NCBI GenBank assembly: GCA_020974905.1
Contig: CP087563.1
Coordinates: 2,728,001-2,792,000 of the forward strand
Source: Planctomycetes bacterium syqfu
Lineage (GTDB): Bacteria; Planctomycetota; Phycisphaerae; Phycisphaerales; Phycisphaeraceae
Length of the DNA stretch: 64,000 nt
Reading direction: 5' to 3'
The notes under the pieces were generated by a model. The model worked only from the letters and a program-made list of their open reading frames with translations, made no database searches and had not been told where the DNA came from. Every line of letters begins with the position of its first letter. Within the stretch, counting starts at the first letter, position 1. Made by a program: the position numbers and the translations under genes. Shown here piece by piece: positions 25,877-34,391 of the stretch.

Positions 25877-28358
25877 GTGGTGTAGGCCAAGGAGTTGCAC
25901 CCTGACCCCAACCCCAAACCGGGCGTGCAAGTTTCCAAGCACCCGGCTTTCCCGATATTTCTTGACATTATTTTGCATAGGTCTTTTCCTTGTGACAAGA
26001 CAGACACAGGGTCTGCATGTTTTCCAGATAACTTGCCTGCACAAAGCTGGCAAAGCTTTCAACGGGTTTGATATGATCGGCCTGTGAGGTTGCTGCTGTG
26101 ATCGGCTTGCCGCATTGGCTGCATATCATGCCGTCACGTGCCAGGGCCTGATGCTTCAGGTCCATGCCGCCGGGTCTGTTCTTTTCGTGGATGTAACGAT
26201 CGCCGTCCACTTCAGAATCAGATTCGTAGTCGCCGTTGCCCGGTACATAAGGTTCGGGGCCACCTTGGTCCCATGCCATGCGTATGTCGCGGAATTTCGC
26301 GAGCGTGCATGTTGAGAACATTCCAATGTAGCTTCCGAATGTGTACCCGCGAAGGCACTTGGCAGTGGATATGTCCTGTTTGCGACATATCGTTTTGACG
26401 GCTATCCAGTAGGCATGATGGTCCAGCAAGGACGACACGACTGAATAGTTGTGGGCGATCTTGTAATAATGAGCCCATCCCCGTACAACTGCCGAGCCCC
26501 GGATCATGCGGACGGCAATCGACTCCTGTTGGGGTCGATGCCGAATCGCTTTCGCCAGGCTTCGCTTGGCGTTGGCCACTGCTTCCAGCGGAACCTTGAT
26601 CTTCGCAGCGTGGTGGCCACGTCTGACAACACCCATTTCCAAGCGGAAACTAAGAAATTCAAAACCCTCGCGGACATGCGTGATGTGCGTCTTTTCCTCC
26701 GAGAGTCGCAGGCCGCAGTTGACGACAAGGAACTCACGGATTTCCTCACGGAGATTCTCGGCATAACGCTTTGAAGCCCGCGTGATGAACACACACCAAT
26801 CATCGGCATAGCGGACAAACCGAAGGTTCGGCTCCCGGTTATACCATGCTCGCCGACTGGCCAGATTGTGTGAACCCTTTGCATGCAGGAACCAGTCCAG
26901 CTTGTTCAGGACCACGTTGGCCAGTAGCGGTGAGACGACACCGCCTTGAGGCACGCCTTTCTCAGTGGGATGGACGATACCCTCAATTTCCACGCCTGAT
27001 TTAAGGAACAGACGAATCAGATTGAGGAATTTGTTATCCATCACCTTTTCCCGCAAGGCTTGGAGTATTGCCTTGTGCGAGATCTCATCGAAACACGCCT
27101 TCACATCGCCTTCGATCACCCATGTGAACTGACGGTTCATCAGGTGTTTGCATCGAAAGATGGCATGATGCGTGCTTCTGTTGGGCCGAAACCCGTAGGA
27201 ATCGTCATGGAATTCGACTTCAAAGATTGGTTCGATTGCCATACGGACAGTCTCTTGCACAATCTTGTCCCGCAGGCATGGAATACCAAGCTTACGCGGT
27301 TTCCCGTTGGGCTTGATGATCACACTGCGCCGCAGGGGCTGAGGACGATAGGTTCCATGTTTCAATTCCAACCGAAGTGCTTCCAGTTCCTTGGTCAGTG
27401 TTCTTTCAAACACGGACACGGTGATACCGTCAACACCCGGTGCTTTGCCTCGGGAACGTGTCATCACGCGAGCACAGGCTTCTGCGATCCATTGCGGATG
27501 ATGCAGCAGGTCCATCAGGTTCCGCACTCGGCCATCGTACGAATTGACCGGAAACAGAGGTGATCCTGATTCCCTGTGTTGCTTGTGCATACGTGACTGT
27601 TCCCACAGTCTTCTCTGGACTTCTTTCACGTTCATCGGAAACCCTTCCAATTGTTAAACCTTTCCGTCGTCCAGAACGAAACATCCTGCCTCCCTTCGCC
27701 ATGTGGACGGCTTTCCCGTCCTCGGACTACTACGGAGGCTCCGCCACTTGGTCGCCTCATCGGTGTGGATTCAATCAATTCCATATGGATCGACCTATCC
27801 GTGTGAGCACCGTTTGCCGGACCGTCCGGCGTTCTACTCGACCAAGCTTCACTGGTTCCTTTGCTGACACAATTCGCTTTCGCGTAGGTTCCGACTCTCG
27901 GGGCACCCAACAGCGTTCCGCTGCTCCTCCAAACACCGTCAGATAGTTGACCACTCTGACGACTACGGAACTCCTGCGAGTTCGTCAGGACATTCGACTG
28001 GAACAATATCGTTTGTCCGTTTGGATCATTCCCTATTCTGGACATTACCCCAGACGGCTTCTGTGTTATCAGGAATGAGGCTCTCATTTTCCGAAGGTGC
28101 AAGTCAGTTTCCTAATTAAGTAACCATACGAAAGCACTACCTTGAGAGACTGCCACGGCTAAGAAGCATTGCCTGTGTCTCCCGTTGTCCGGGGAGCTCT
28201 TTTGCCGAACCGGCTCACACATTCCGGTCGACTTACCCCGTAGGTACGGTGGACGGCCAAACGTCCACGGTGTGCGATCACACATTGTCAAGCAAAGTAT
28301 CTCGTGCTGTTGATTGCTTGTTGCCAAGCACTCAAGCAGCGCGATACATCAGTCGCAC
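25877..28358 (-). mobile_element. Group II intron inserted in the tail tube gene
   Basis: About 2.48 kb. On the minus strand it begins GTGCGAC directly after GAT, the end of exon 1; GTGYG is the group II 5' consensus. Near its 3' end a domain V-like segment (about 25910-25955) has AAGCCGGGTG, GAAAC and CACGCCCGG, followed by a domain VI-like hairpin and an AC end. The encoded reverse transcriptase lies inside domain IV. The exact 3' border is set by in-frame joining and the AY end; it could be three bases off. Same orientation as the host gene, so self-splicing would restore the tail protein. Confidence 0.88.
25968..27635 (-). CDS. ltrA: Group II intron reverse transcriptase/maturase with HNH endonuclease
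   Basis: About 555 residues from ATG 27635 with GGAAGGG 5 nt upstream. Reverse transcriptase domains run in order: GKAPGVDGITV, RPQPLRRSVIIKPNGKPRKL, the SYGFRPNRSTHHA block, VPQGGVVSPLLANVVLNKLD and the active-site RYADDWCVF. Then come the maturase X domain (RGWAHYYKIAHNYSVVSSLL) and a C-terminal HNH with CSQCGKPI, ADHIKPV and LCLSCH. All catalytic residues are present, so the protein should be active in splicing and retrohoming. Confidence 0.95.
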   Translation of the reverse strand: MNVKEVQRRLWEQSRMHKQHRESGSPLFPVNSYDGRVRNLMDLLHHPQWIAEACARVMTRSRGKAPGVDGITVSVFERTLTKELEALRLELKHGTYRPQPLRRSVIIKPNGKPRKLGIPCLRDKIVQETVRMAIEPIFEVEFHDDSYGFRPNRSTHHAIFRCKHLMNRQFTWVIEGDVKACFDEISHKAILQALREKVMDNKFLNLIRLFLKSGVEIEGIVHPTEKGVPQGGVVSPLLANVVLNKLDWFLHAKGSHNLASRRAWYNREPNLRFVRYADDWCVFITRASKRYAENLREEIREFLVVNCGLRLSEEKTHITHVREGFEFLSFRLEMGVVRRGHHAAKIKVPLEAVANAKRSLAKAIRHRPQQESIAVRMIRGSAVVRGWAHYYKIAHNYSVVSSLLDHHAYWIAVKTICRKQDISTAKCLRGYTFGSYIGMFSTCTLAKFRDIRMAWDQGGPEPYVPGNGDYESDSEVDGDRYIHEKNRPGGMDLKHQALARDGMICSQCGKPITAATSQADHIKPVESFASFVQASYLENMQTLCLSCHKEKTYAK

Positions 28359-28562
28359 ATCCCACATGAGCGTGAACTCGACACTGCCATTCTTGAGCGT
28401 AGCGATGGTAGCACGCCAACCATTACTCGCTCTCGTCGTGACATCGGCCTCGTTGGTCTCGAGGTTAAGCGTGACATCCTTTGTGTTTGTCAGCTCACTT
28501 GTTGCGGTTGTGCCGGCCGCGCCGTAGTACAACTTGGCCTGCATCCCTAAACGGATGGACAT
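28359..28562 (-). CDS. Tail tube protein, 5' exon
   Basis: 68 codons, MSIRLGMQAKLYYGAAGTTA to VEFTLMWD. The frame continues for a few codons into the intron (VRLMYRAA) before a stop, so without splicing only a truncated protein would form. Placed between virion morphogenesis genes and the tail chaperones, the standard position of the major tail protein. With the 3' exon it reads LMWD/TDDEGFS across the junction. Confidence 0.8.
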
Positions 28563-28598
28563 AAAAAATCTCCTATTTTGAAGGGTTATTTGTGTGGT

Positions 28599-29003
28599 TT
28601 ATCGAATCGAGCCTGCCCAGAATCGCGGCAGACGCGGTAAGTTTTTACTTAAGGCTGGTCCCATGAATGGCCTCTTTCTAAAGTTGCCACCACGGAAACG
28701 CCCCCCGAATTCATGGGCCATGGCCGACGGGCCAACGTGGGCGAATCCTGGGCCGATCAACACGTGGTCGTTACCTTCGCGGGCATAGACGATGGCACGC
28801 CGCAGTTGGCCGTGTCGTGTACGTGGTGGCGAACCGGGTGGCGCATAGCGTTTACTTCGTCGAATGCTCCGCCTAGCTGTTAACCGAATCGCTGCACCGG
28901 CATGGCCCAGGCTCTCAAAACTCGCCTGGTTCATTTTTTGCCGGATCAGTTTTCGGTTCAGCCCCCCGAAAGCCCCCGGAGGTTTGTAATGCACACGCAG
29001 CAT
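28599..29003 (-). CDS. Phage virion morphogenesis/HK97 gp10-like tail-completion protein
   Basis: 134 residues, basic. AGAAIRLTARRSIRRSKRYA, PPGSPPRTRHGQLRRAIVYA and HVGPSAMAHEFGG fit the gp10/Mu gpG-type head-tail joining family, in which AHEFGG is characteristic. It acts at the head-tail interface. Eight-base gap to the upstream gene, 36 bases to the tail tube gene. Confidence 0.7.
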   Translation of the reverse strand: MLRVHYKPPGAFGGLNRKLIRQKMNQASFESLGHAGAAIRLTARRSIRRSKRYAPPGSPPRTRHGQLRRAIVYAREGNDHVLIGPGFAHVGPSAMAHEFGGRFRGGNFRKRPFMGPALSKNLPRLPRFWAGSIR

Positions 29004-29010
29004 GTATTCC

Positions 29011-29442
29011 TCACTTTGTGATCCGATACGTCAACGTCAGCACCGACGTGAACACTCTTTGATTGGCCAGATGCTCCGGATCGTAGATGGGAACATTCTC
29101 TACCTTGATCCAGATCGCATACGGCATGTCAGTCAATGGTTGGCGTTGCAGGTAGTCGGCGACCTGCTCAACCAATCCACTTAAAGCCTTAACAGCAGTA
29201 TCGATTTGATCCTGTGGCACGCTGAGTTTTTGCTGAATACCGATATCAACCTGACAGTCATATTGGCTAAGCTTGCGTGTGATGCTTTGAACCTGCACAC
29301 CACGCGGAACAACGCTGACAGTTAACTCCCGCAACTGTGACAGATCGTGAATGGGTAACACTTGCCGTTTGGCATTGGTGACGATCTCCGATTGATTGAG
29401 TTGTGAAGTTACTGCATCAGCCAGGTCAATGGTCATTTGCAT
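29011..29442 (-). CDS. Tail terminator-like protein
   Basis: 143 residues, MQMTIDLADAVTSQLNQSEI then a beta-rich body ending VFTSVLTLTYRITK. The size, the alpha start with strands at the end, and the position between the gp10-like gene and the connector genes are those of a tail terminator (minor tail protein U-type). Family not recognisable by motif. Confidence 0.5.
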   Translation of the reverse strand: MQMTIDLADAVTSQLNQSEIVTNAKRQVLPIHDLSQLRELTVSVVPRGVQVQSITRKLSQYDCQVDIGIQQKLSVPQDQIDTAVKALSGLVEQVADYLQRQPLTDMPYAIWIKVENVPIYDPEHLANQRVFTSVLTLTYRITK

Positions 29443-29461
29443 ATTTACCCTCGCCCCCAGA

Positions 29462-29692
29462 TTAACCCCGGAAAATACTAAAAAGAATGTTCACCAGACT
29501 CGTCACACCGGCACCGGCGATCAGCCACATCCAACGGGCATGGCGAATCGCATTTTGTTCCAGGCGATCCAGACGAATGTTGATGCCCGGTTCACCGTTA
29601 CCACGAATGGCGTGATCAAGCCGGTCGAGCTTGTTGTGCAGTTCATCGAACTGAGAACAACCGCCAACGTCCTGTGAATTACATTGGTTCAT
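29462..29692 (-). CDS. Small membrane-anchored coiled-coil protein (XhlA-like)
   Basis: 76 residues. The first half is a heptad-rich helix (FDELHNKLDRLDHAIRGNGE, INIRLDRLEQNAI); the second is one membrane segment WMWLIAGAGVTSLVNILFSI. This is the layout of XhlA-type holin helpers. It sits inside the connector cluster, overlapping its upstream neighbour by four bases, an odd place for a lysis protein. It is the only lysis candidate in the prophage. Confidence 0.6.
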   Translation of the reverse strand: MNQCNSQDVGGCSQFDELHNKLDRLDHAIRGNGEPGINIRLDRLEQNAIRHARWMWLIAGAGVTSLVNILFSIFRG

Positions 29693-30054
29693 GTACTTGT
29701 GTCTCCCAGTAAACGGGTGTGAATACGGAGGGTCGTGTGGTACGGGTCGCAGTAGCGATAGCAGCCATTGTCACCAAAGTTGGTGACCTCGTATTGCTTA
29801 TTAGCCATTGTCAGGACATCGCCGGGTTCAGGTTCAAACTCTGCCGGAAAGTCATCAGCATTGATCAAAAAATCCCACATGCTTGATTCGATGGACACGC
29901 CACCGACCGTGGACTTTTCATACTTGCTGATGCCCGGCGAAGCATGGATGGTGTACGAGGAGTCGCCTTGTTGGTAAGCGACTTCCTGCGTACACCATCC
30001 TGCCCTCACCCCGGCGAGCCACTGCATGCCTTCTTTCATGTAGTCTCTGGCCAT
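29689..30054 (-). CDS. Head-tail connector/head-closure-like protein
   Basis: About 121 residues from ATG 30054 (GGAAGG upstream). Begins MARDYMKEGMQWLAGVRAGW; the end region FEPEPGDVLTMANKQYEVTN resembles head-closure proteins that seal the portal. Its 3' half carries a 55-nt hairpin in the DNA (29946-30000). Position after the DUF2190-like gene supports the call. Confidence 0.55.
   Translation of the reverse strand: MARDYMKEGMQWLAGVRAGWCTQEVAYQQGDSSYTIHASPGISKYEKSTVGGVSIESSMWDFLINADDFPAEFEPEPGDVLTMANKQYEVTNFGDNGCYRYCDPYHTTLRIHTRLLGDTST
29946..30000. repeat. 55-nt near-perfect hairpin inside a connector gene
   Basis: Arms GGATGGTGTACG and CGTACACCATCC are perfect; they continue inward with AGGAGTCGC against GCGACTTCCT with two one-base bulges, and an 11-nt loop. 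It is within coding sequence, so the structure is either a coincidence of codon choice or a selected element. Confidence 0.7.
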
Positions 30055-30088
30055 TTTTTCCTTCCCCCCCGGAAGTTTAGACCGGGAG

Positions 30089-30421
30089 TTAGGCAGTGAG
30101 TTTGACGCGGACGGTGGCATCGTTGTCACCGGCATCAGCTACAGCTTTACCCATGTACTTGCCTTCGATTTCGGTGGGCGTCACGTATTTGTTGGCCGAA
30201 TCCCAGTAAAGCTTGGTGCCCGTGGTGATGGCCATGCCAGGGCCACCGATCTTGGGCACATCGAAAATGCCAGTAACACTCAAGCTGCCCAACGTGTTTG
30301 CAGCGATGTCGAGCTTGGCGATTGCCACCAAGTCTTCCTGGACAACGACGTCGCCAGCGACCACGTCAGCGGCTGGGGTGTAATCGATTCTGTCACCTTT
30401 GTGAACGAATGTTGCAATCAT
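30089..30421 (-). CDS. DUF2190-like capsid decoration protein
   Basis: About 110 residues from ATG 30421, with GGAG 8 nt upstream; the longer frame to 30496 has no such site. MIATFVHKGDRIDYTPAADV, then VVVQEDLVAIAKLDIAANTL and TKLYWDSANKYVT. This is the DUF2190 pattern, small beta proteins that decorate capsids. Follows the capsid gene as expected. Confidence 0.8.
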   Translation of the reverse strand: MIATFVHKGDRIDYTPAADVVAGDVVVQEDLVAIAKLDIAANTLGSLSVTGIFDVPKIGGPGMAITTGTKLYWDSANKYVTPTEIEGKYMGKAVADAGDNDATVRVKLTA

Positions 30422-30525
30422 GTAAAAAATGCTCCTATGAGAAGAAAAGATCAAAAATAGCTTTTTTTCAAGGTGGAAAACTACAGACACTTCCAATAAC
30501 TTCTTCAGAAGAAAACTTCCGGAGG

Positions 30526-32598
30526 TTACGCTTCGCCCTTGAGTTTCACAGCACCGCGATGATCCTGTTCACGAACCCCGAAGTCGATAAAGCCCCTAAA
30601 CTGCACACCGAGCGTTGAAAAATCTGCGTCGGTTTTTTCGACGGTCGGACGGTCGACACCGTTTAGGAACGCCACCTCGATTGCAGACAGTCGATTCGGA
30701 TCAGCCAGCAGATACCACGCCTTGTTGGATGCGTTGGTGAAGCTGGTATTGGAGAGATATACGCTGGACACCACGTCGAACTTGCCCGCATGCGGATTCG
30801 TCGACGGCTTGGGCTTGTTGGTCGTGGTGGTTTCGTTGAGTTGTAAACTCTTCATCAGCATTTCGGCAGCCACCTTGAGGCCGGGTGGAACGAGCAGCAG
30901 TGATGGCATGATGCCAAGGGGTTTGCCATTGGGCTTGACCTGCTGGGCGAACAGGATTTCCGCAGCGGTGAGACCGTCGATGGACAGCGCGGTGTCGGCC
31001 CCTTCGCTGTAGTTGTTGTGATCGGCGTGAAAGAATGCTTTGCCGTCGGCCTGTGTGGGGTTACTTAACCACAGAGCCCACACAGCTTCGGCGATGGCTT
31101 CAGCCGCGCCCATGCCGATCTGGCGAGGGATGTCGGTGAAAGCACCAAGGTCATCGTTGATGATCATCTGGCGGGTGAGGGCGAACATGATGCCGTGGGT
31201 GTCGGCCTTCTGGCCGAACTGCTGTTCGTCGAGTTGCCCATGCTTGATCTCACCATCGGGGCCGACTTGCTGGAACTTGAACGACCCGGTCATGCGGTAA
31301 CGGGTGTGTTCCTTGAAGTCATTGACGCTGGCGACCTTGGCGATACGACGCCAAGCGTCTTCGACATAGTTGTAGCCTTCAAGCAACATCTTGTTGGCGA
31401 TGTTGGAAAGCACACCCGGCAATGATGCACTGCTGAAGGCAGCCTGTAACCAACCGGTGGCATCACGTCGGAAGCGGGGAAGCTGCTGGCCACAAGCCAT
31501 TTCGCAGAACTCCTGCACGCCGATACCACGGAGTTTGTCAGCAGCTTCGAGGACGGGTTCGGCATACAGAGCCTGGACCCGACTGCTGGGCAGGCCGCTT
31601 GCCATCAGCGCGACGGCTTCGAACACTTGCGGGTTACTGGGGCGCGACGATTGGCCGGTCCCCTGGATGGCCACCGGCACTTGCGGACGCGACGCGCGAA
31701 GCACATGCAACTCGGTCTTGGTCACATCCCAACCTTCCTCGATAGCCTGGGCTTCGATGTCCGGATGTTTGCCATCACAGGTGCTGCGGATGGCCTGGAT
31801 GCGACGGGTTTCCTCAGCCATCTGCTTGCGCATCTGCATCATCGGTGCTTCGGGTGCCGGGGCATCCGAGACATCCTGCGTTGCACGCGCGGCAATGGCG
31901 GCAGGACTCGCGGGTGGCATGGTCGGCGCTTTGGGCGGTGCGGGGTCGGTGGTCGGAGGTGTGGCCGGCGCAGGGGCGGCGACGGTGGTGGTGGACTGCT
32001 GCTGGGCGGTGGTTGCTTGGCTCTGTGTACCATGCGGCATAGACGATTGCTCCTTGCTGTTGGCTGCGATGCGGGCAGACGTAGACGAGTCTGCCCCGTT
32101 GTCGACGAATGAAATCTCTTTGAGGACGGCCTTACGAACGACGTGAATCGGGCCGTCAAAGGTCCGGCCGTTGACGGTGACGTTCTGACCATTGGGAATG
32201 AACTGTGCATCGACGACGGCGGCACCGATGCTGGCCTGCCACGGGAATCCGTTCTGGCCGCTACGAATCACGTCGCGCGCCCAACTGGTGTCGCGGCTGA
32301 CCAGGCCTTCGGCGACGAGGGAACCGTTTTCCACCGCAACGCGCTGCGTATGGCCGACGCCCTGGCGTGATTGGTGATCCAGTCGGACGGGAATGTCCTG
32401 ACGATCAATGGCCAGACCTTCCAGGTCCACCACAACGGGATGAGGAAAGCCTTCGATCCGCATCAGGCCACCGGTGTAGGCAACCATCCGAAACTGGGGA
32501 ATGCCCGATTGTTTTTCCCCAGCCGCCTCGATGGTCAGTGGGCAGATGAACGACAGTTGGTCAGGCAGTTGTTGGGTTGGCGACAGTGTCATCGTCAT
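30526..32598 (-). CDS. Prohead protease fused to major capsid protein
   Basis: 690 residues. Residues 1-190 are a prohead protease: VRLDHQSRQGVGHTQ with the catalytic His and FPWQASIGAAVVDAQF with the Ser. A Pro/Ala/Gln/Thr-rich linker of about 90 residues follows (TVAAPAPATPPTTDPAPPKA). Residues about 300-690 form a Mu gpT/HK97-like major head protein with SNIANKMLLEGYNYVEDAWR, FALTRQMIINDDLGAFTDIP and VWALWLSNP. Such fusions are known in some phages, and the linker may act as the scaffold. An ATG at 32040 inside the fusion has AAGGAG 9 nt upstream and could give a separate scaffold-capsid product. Overlaps the portal gene by 38 bases. Confidence 0.88.
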   Translation of the reverse strand: MTMTLSPTQQLPDQLSFICPLTIEAAGEKQSGIPQFRMVAYTGGLMRIEGFPHPVVVDLEGLAIDRQDIPVRLDHQSRQGVGHTQRVAVENGSLVAEGLVSRDTSWARDVIRSGQNGFPWQASIGAAVVDAQFIPNGQNVTVNGRTFDGPIHVVRKAVLKEISFVDNGADSSTSARIAANSKEQSSMPHGTQSQATTAQQQSTTTVAAPAPATPPTTDPAPPKAPTMPPASPAAIAARATQDVSDAPAPEAPMMQMRKQMAEETRRIQAIRSTCDGKHPDIEAQAIEEGWDVTKTELHVLRASRPQVPVAIQGTGQSSRPSNPQVFEAVALMASGLPSSRVQALYAEPVLEAADKLRGIGVQEFCEMACGQQLPRFRRDATGWLQAAFSSASLPGVLSNIANKMLLEGYNYVEDAWRRIAKVASVNDFKEHTRYRMTGSFKFQQVGPDGEIKHGQLDEQQFGQKADTHGIMFALTRQMIINDDLGAFTDIPRQIGMGAAEAIAEAVWALWLSNPTQADGKAFFHADHNNYSEGADTALSIDGLTAAEILFAQQVKPNGKPLGIMPSLLLVPPGLKVAAEMLMKSLQLNETTTTNKPKPSTNPHAGKFDVVSSVYLSNTSFTNASNKAWYLLADPNRLSAIEVAFLNGVDRPTVEKTDADFSTLGVQFRGFIDFGVREQDHRGAVKLKGEA

Positions 32599-34072
32599 TA
32601 ACGTTGGTCTCCTGAGAAGATGAAGAAGAAGATTGTGTTGGCTGACTCTCCGATACGGTCAGCCCCAGTTGCACCATAAGTTTGGTTTCCTTGGCACGCT
32701 GGCGAAGCTCGGTTTCCCAGTCCTTGCCCTGGCGGGCATATTCAGCGGCCAGCGTGGTGGTATGGCTGCTCAGACGTTTGGCCTGGGCGTTGGCCTCCTT
32801 GGCCGGGTCCACATGTTCCGTGCCATCGAAAAACCAGCCCTTTTGCAGAGGTAACGGACGCCCGGACAAGGTGGGCATACTGCGCACAGTGCGCAGTATG
32901 GAGAACTCGGGCGTGAGCATCGCCTCGCGTATCCACGCGTTGAAGATTTGGTCCAGCACGATTTCGGCCAGGTGCATCTGTTCAACGCGGATAGACTTGT
33001 AATAGGTCTGATGGTCAAGCCGCCCTGAGGCATAGTTGTATCCGGCGGAGTTAGCCGCGGCGATGTTATATGGAAGGTTCAAACACCGCGCGATCTCGTT
33101 GAGAATCTCGTGCTTAAACTCAGCGTAGGTGGTTGCCGGTTGTTGCGAATCGATCTGCCCAAGCCGCCAGCCGTCGGGCAACACTGTGGCCATGCGCTTC
33201 TCAAGCGACACGATGTCCATGGGATCAAGTGCCTGGGCTTCACCGTTGGCAGGCGAATCGGTGTACAGCACGGCGGCAAAGTCGGCAGCGGTTTCCGCAG
33301 CGGCAATCACCGCCAAGGTGTAACGGCGCAGTTGGGCGAACAGTGGCAGCGCGGGTGTGATCTCCGGAATGCCACGATGCTGCTCAGGCCTATCCGCACG
33401 GAACCAGTGGATTACCGAGCCGGCAGGTACCTCGTCACACTGCGACATCCATGTGCTGTAATTACCCAGGCTGCCGGGATGCTGACGCAGGATCGAGTAG
33501 AACTGTGGGTTGCCAAAGCTGTCGAGAATGACACCGTCCACATCGTTGCGTGTGGGCAACATCACCGACGATGGGGACGTGATGCGATCCGCTTCGATGA
33601 GTTGCAGATCCATGGCCACCGGCGAATCGATGTTGGGATTGAAGGACAGGACACCGAACGCTTCACCATCGGTACTCTTGGCCATCCGCATGGTGCGGAG
33701 CTTGGATGCCAGGTTGACCGCCTTGCTCCACTGGGCAAAGGCATCTTCGATCTGGCGGTTAAGCGTGTCGTGTTTGGTGAGAAGTTGCAAACGCGGTCCG
33801 GTACCGATGCAGTCGTTGGCCAGTGTCAGCACAATGCCCTTGGCATAACTGTTGTTGGCCACCTCGTACCGGGCACGTTCACGCAGTTTCTTGCGGATGT
33901 CCGCAGACGCTGCACAATCAGCCGACATGGCATCGGCCATCGCCCAGTGGCGGGCATTCTCTGCCGTGGTCTGCGCCGCGTCATAACGCGCCCGCACCAC
34001 GTTGGCCACTGGCACACTGTGTGTCTGCTGCTTGGATTTGGATTTTTTGAACCAATTCGGAATTCGCATCAA
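32561..34072 (-). CDS. Portal protein (lambda gpB family)
   Basis: 503 residues. Early region WFKKSKSKQQ, then VRARYDAAQTTAENARHWAM, RERARYEVANNSYAKGIVLT and LANDCIGTGPRLQL, the lambda-type portal signature. The later part, HWFRADRPEQHRGIPEITPA, is also diagnostic. Twelve copies form the ring for DNA entry. Start overlaps the gpW-like stop as ATGA; ends in a Ser/Gln-rich tail. Confidence 0.93.
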   Translation of the reverse strand: MMRIPNWFKKSKSKQQTHSVPVANVVRARYDAAQTTAENARHWAMADAMSADCAASADIRKKLRERARYEVANNSYAKGIVLTLANDCIGTGPRLQLLTKHDTLNRQIEDAFAQWSKAVNLASKLRTMRMAKSTDGEAFGVLSFNPNIDSPVAMDLQLIEADRITSPSSVMLPTRNDVDGVILDSFGNPQFYSILRQHPGSLGNYSTWMSQCDEVPAGSVIHWFRADRPEQHRGIPEITPALPLFAQLRRYTLAVIAAAETAADFAAVLYTDSPANGEAQALDPMDIVSLEKRMATVLPDGWRLGQIDSQQPATTYAEFKHEILNEIARCLNLPYNIAAANSAGYNYASGRLDHQTYYKSIRVEQMHLAEIVLDQIFNAWIREAMLTPEFSILRTVRSMPTLSGRPLPLQKGWFFDGTEHVDPAKEANAQAKRLSSHTTTLAAEYARQGKDWETELRQRAKETKLMVQLGLTVSESQPTQSSSSSSQETNVNDDDTVANPTTA

Positions 34073-34266
34073 ACCGTGCCTCCGGGATTGACCTTGTAAA
34101 TCTTGATACCTAAACCTTTGGACTGAGCAGCCTTCTTCGACGCCAGGTAGCGATCCACCGCGATCTGGTCTTTGAGTGAATGCTGCTTGACGTGTTGGCC
34201 GTCGACCGACACTTCAGCCGGTGCGGCCGCGTTTTCTTCGATGTTGTTTTCAATGGAGTCGCTCAT
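34069..34266 (-). CDS. Small gpW-like head-tail joining protein
   Basis: 65 residues. An acidic start (MSDSIENNIEENAAAPAEVS) precedes QHVKQHSLKDQIAVDRYLAS, a helix, and a C-terminal KGLGIKIYKVNPGG. It stands in the terminase-gpW-portal position typical of lambda-type phages and has the right size. The motif match is weak, so the call rests mainly on context. Confidence 0.55.
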   Translation of the reverse strand: MSDSIENNIEENAAAPAEVSVDGQHVKQHSLKDQIAVDRYLASKKAAQSKGLGIKIYKVNPGGTV

Positions 34267-34298
34267 GATTTCCCTCGGACTTATGTGGTGTCCCTACA

Positions 34299-34359
34299 TT
34301 ACTAGTTGCCGATACCCCGATTTTTCACGAGTGATTTTTGCCAAAAAAATGAAAAAAGT
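34299..34359 (-). promoter_or_regulatory. Promoter-like block upstream of the structural operon
   Basis: Aligns without gaps over 61 bp to 51276-51336, including 16 identical bases at one end (TTACTAGTTGCCGATA on the plus strand) and a GAAAAAAGT run at the other. Lies 33 bp upstream of the gpW-like ATG. See the matching block for discussion. Confidence 0.6.
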
Positions 34360-34391
34360 GCAGATTGTTGGGGTGCGTCGTGCCGATCTGC

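Noticed and set aside
25877-26062. Upstream extension of the tail tube 3' exon frame
   Set aside because: This part is intron RNA (domain V/VI) and the end of the intron; reading through it gives a Cys/Arg-rich peptide unlike a tail protein.
33110-34099. 329-residue plus-strand frame
   Set aside because: Antisense to the well-supported portal gene; Arg/His-rich shadow.
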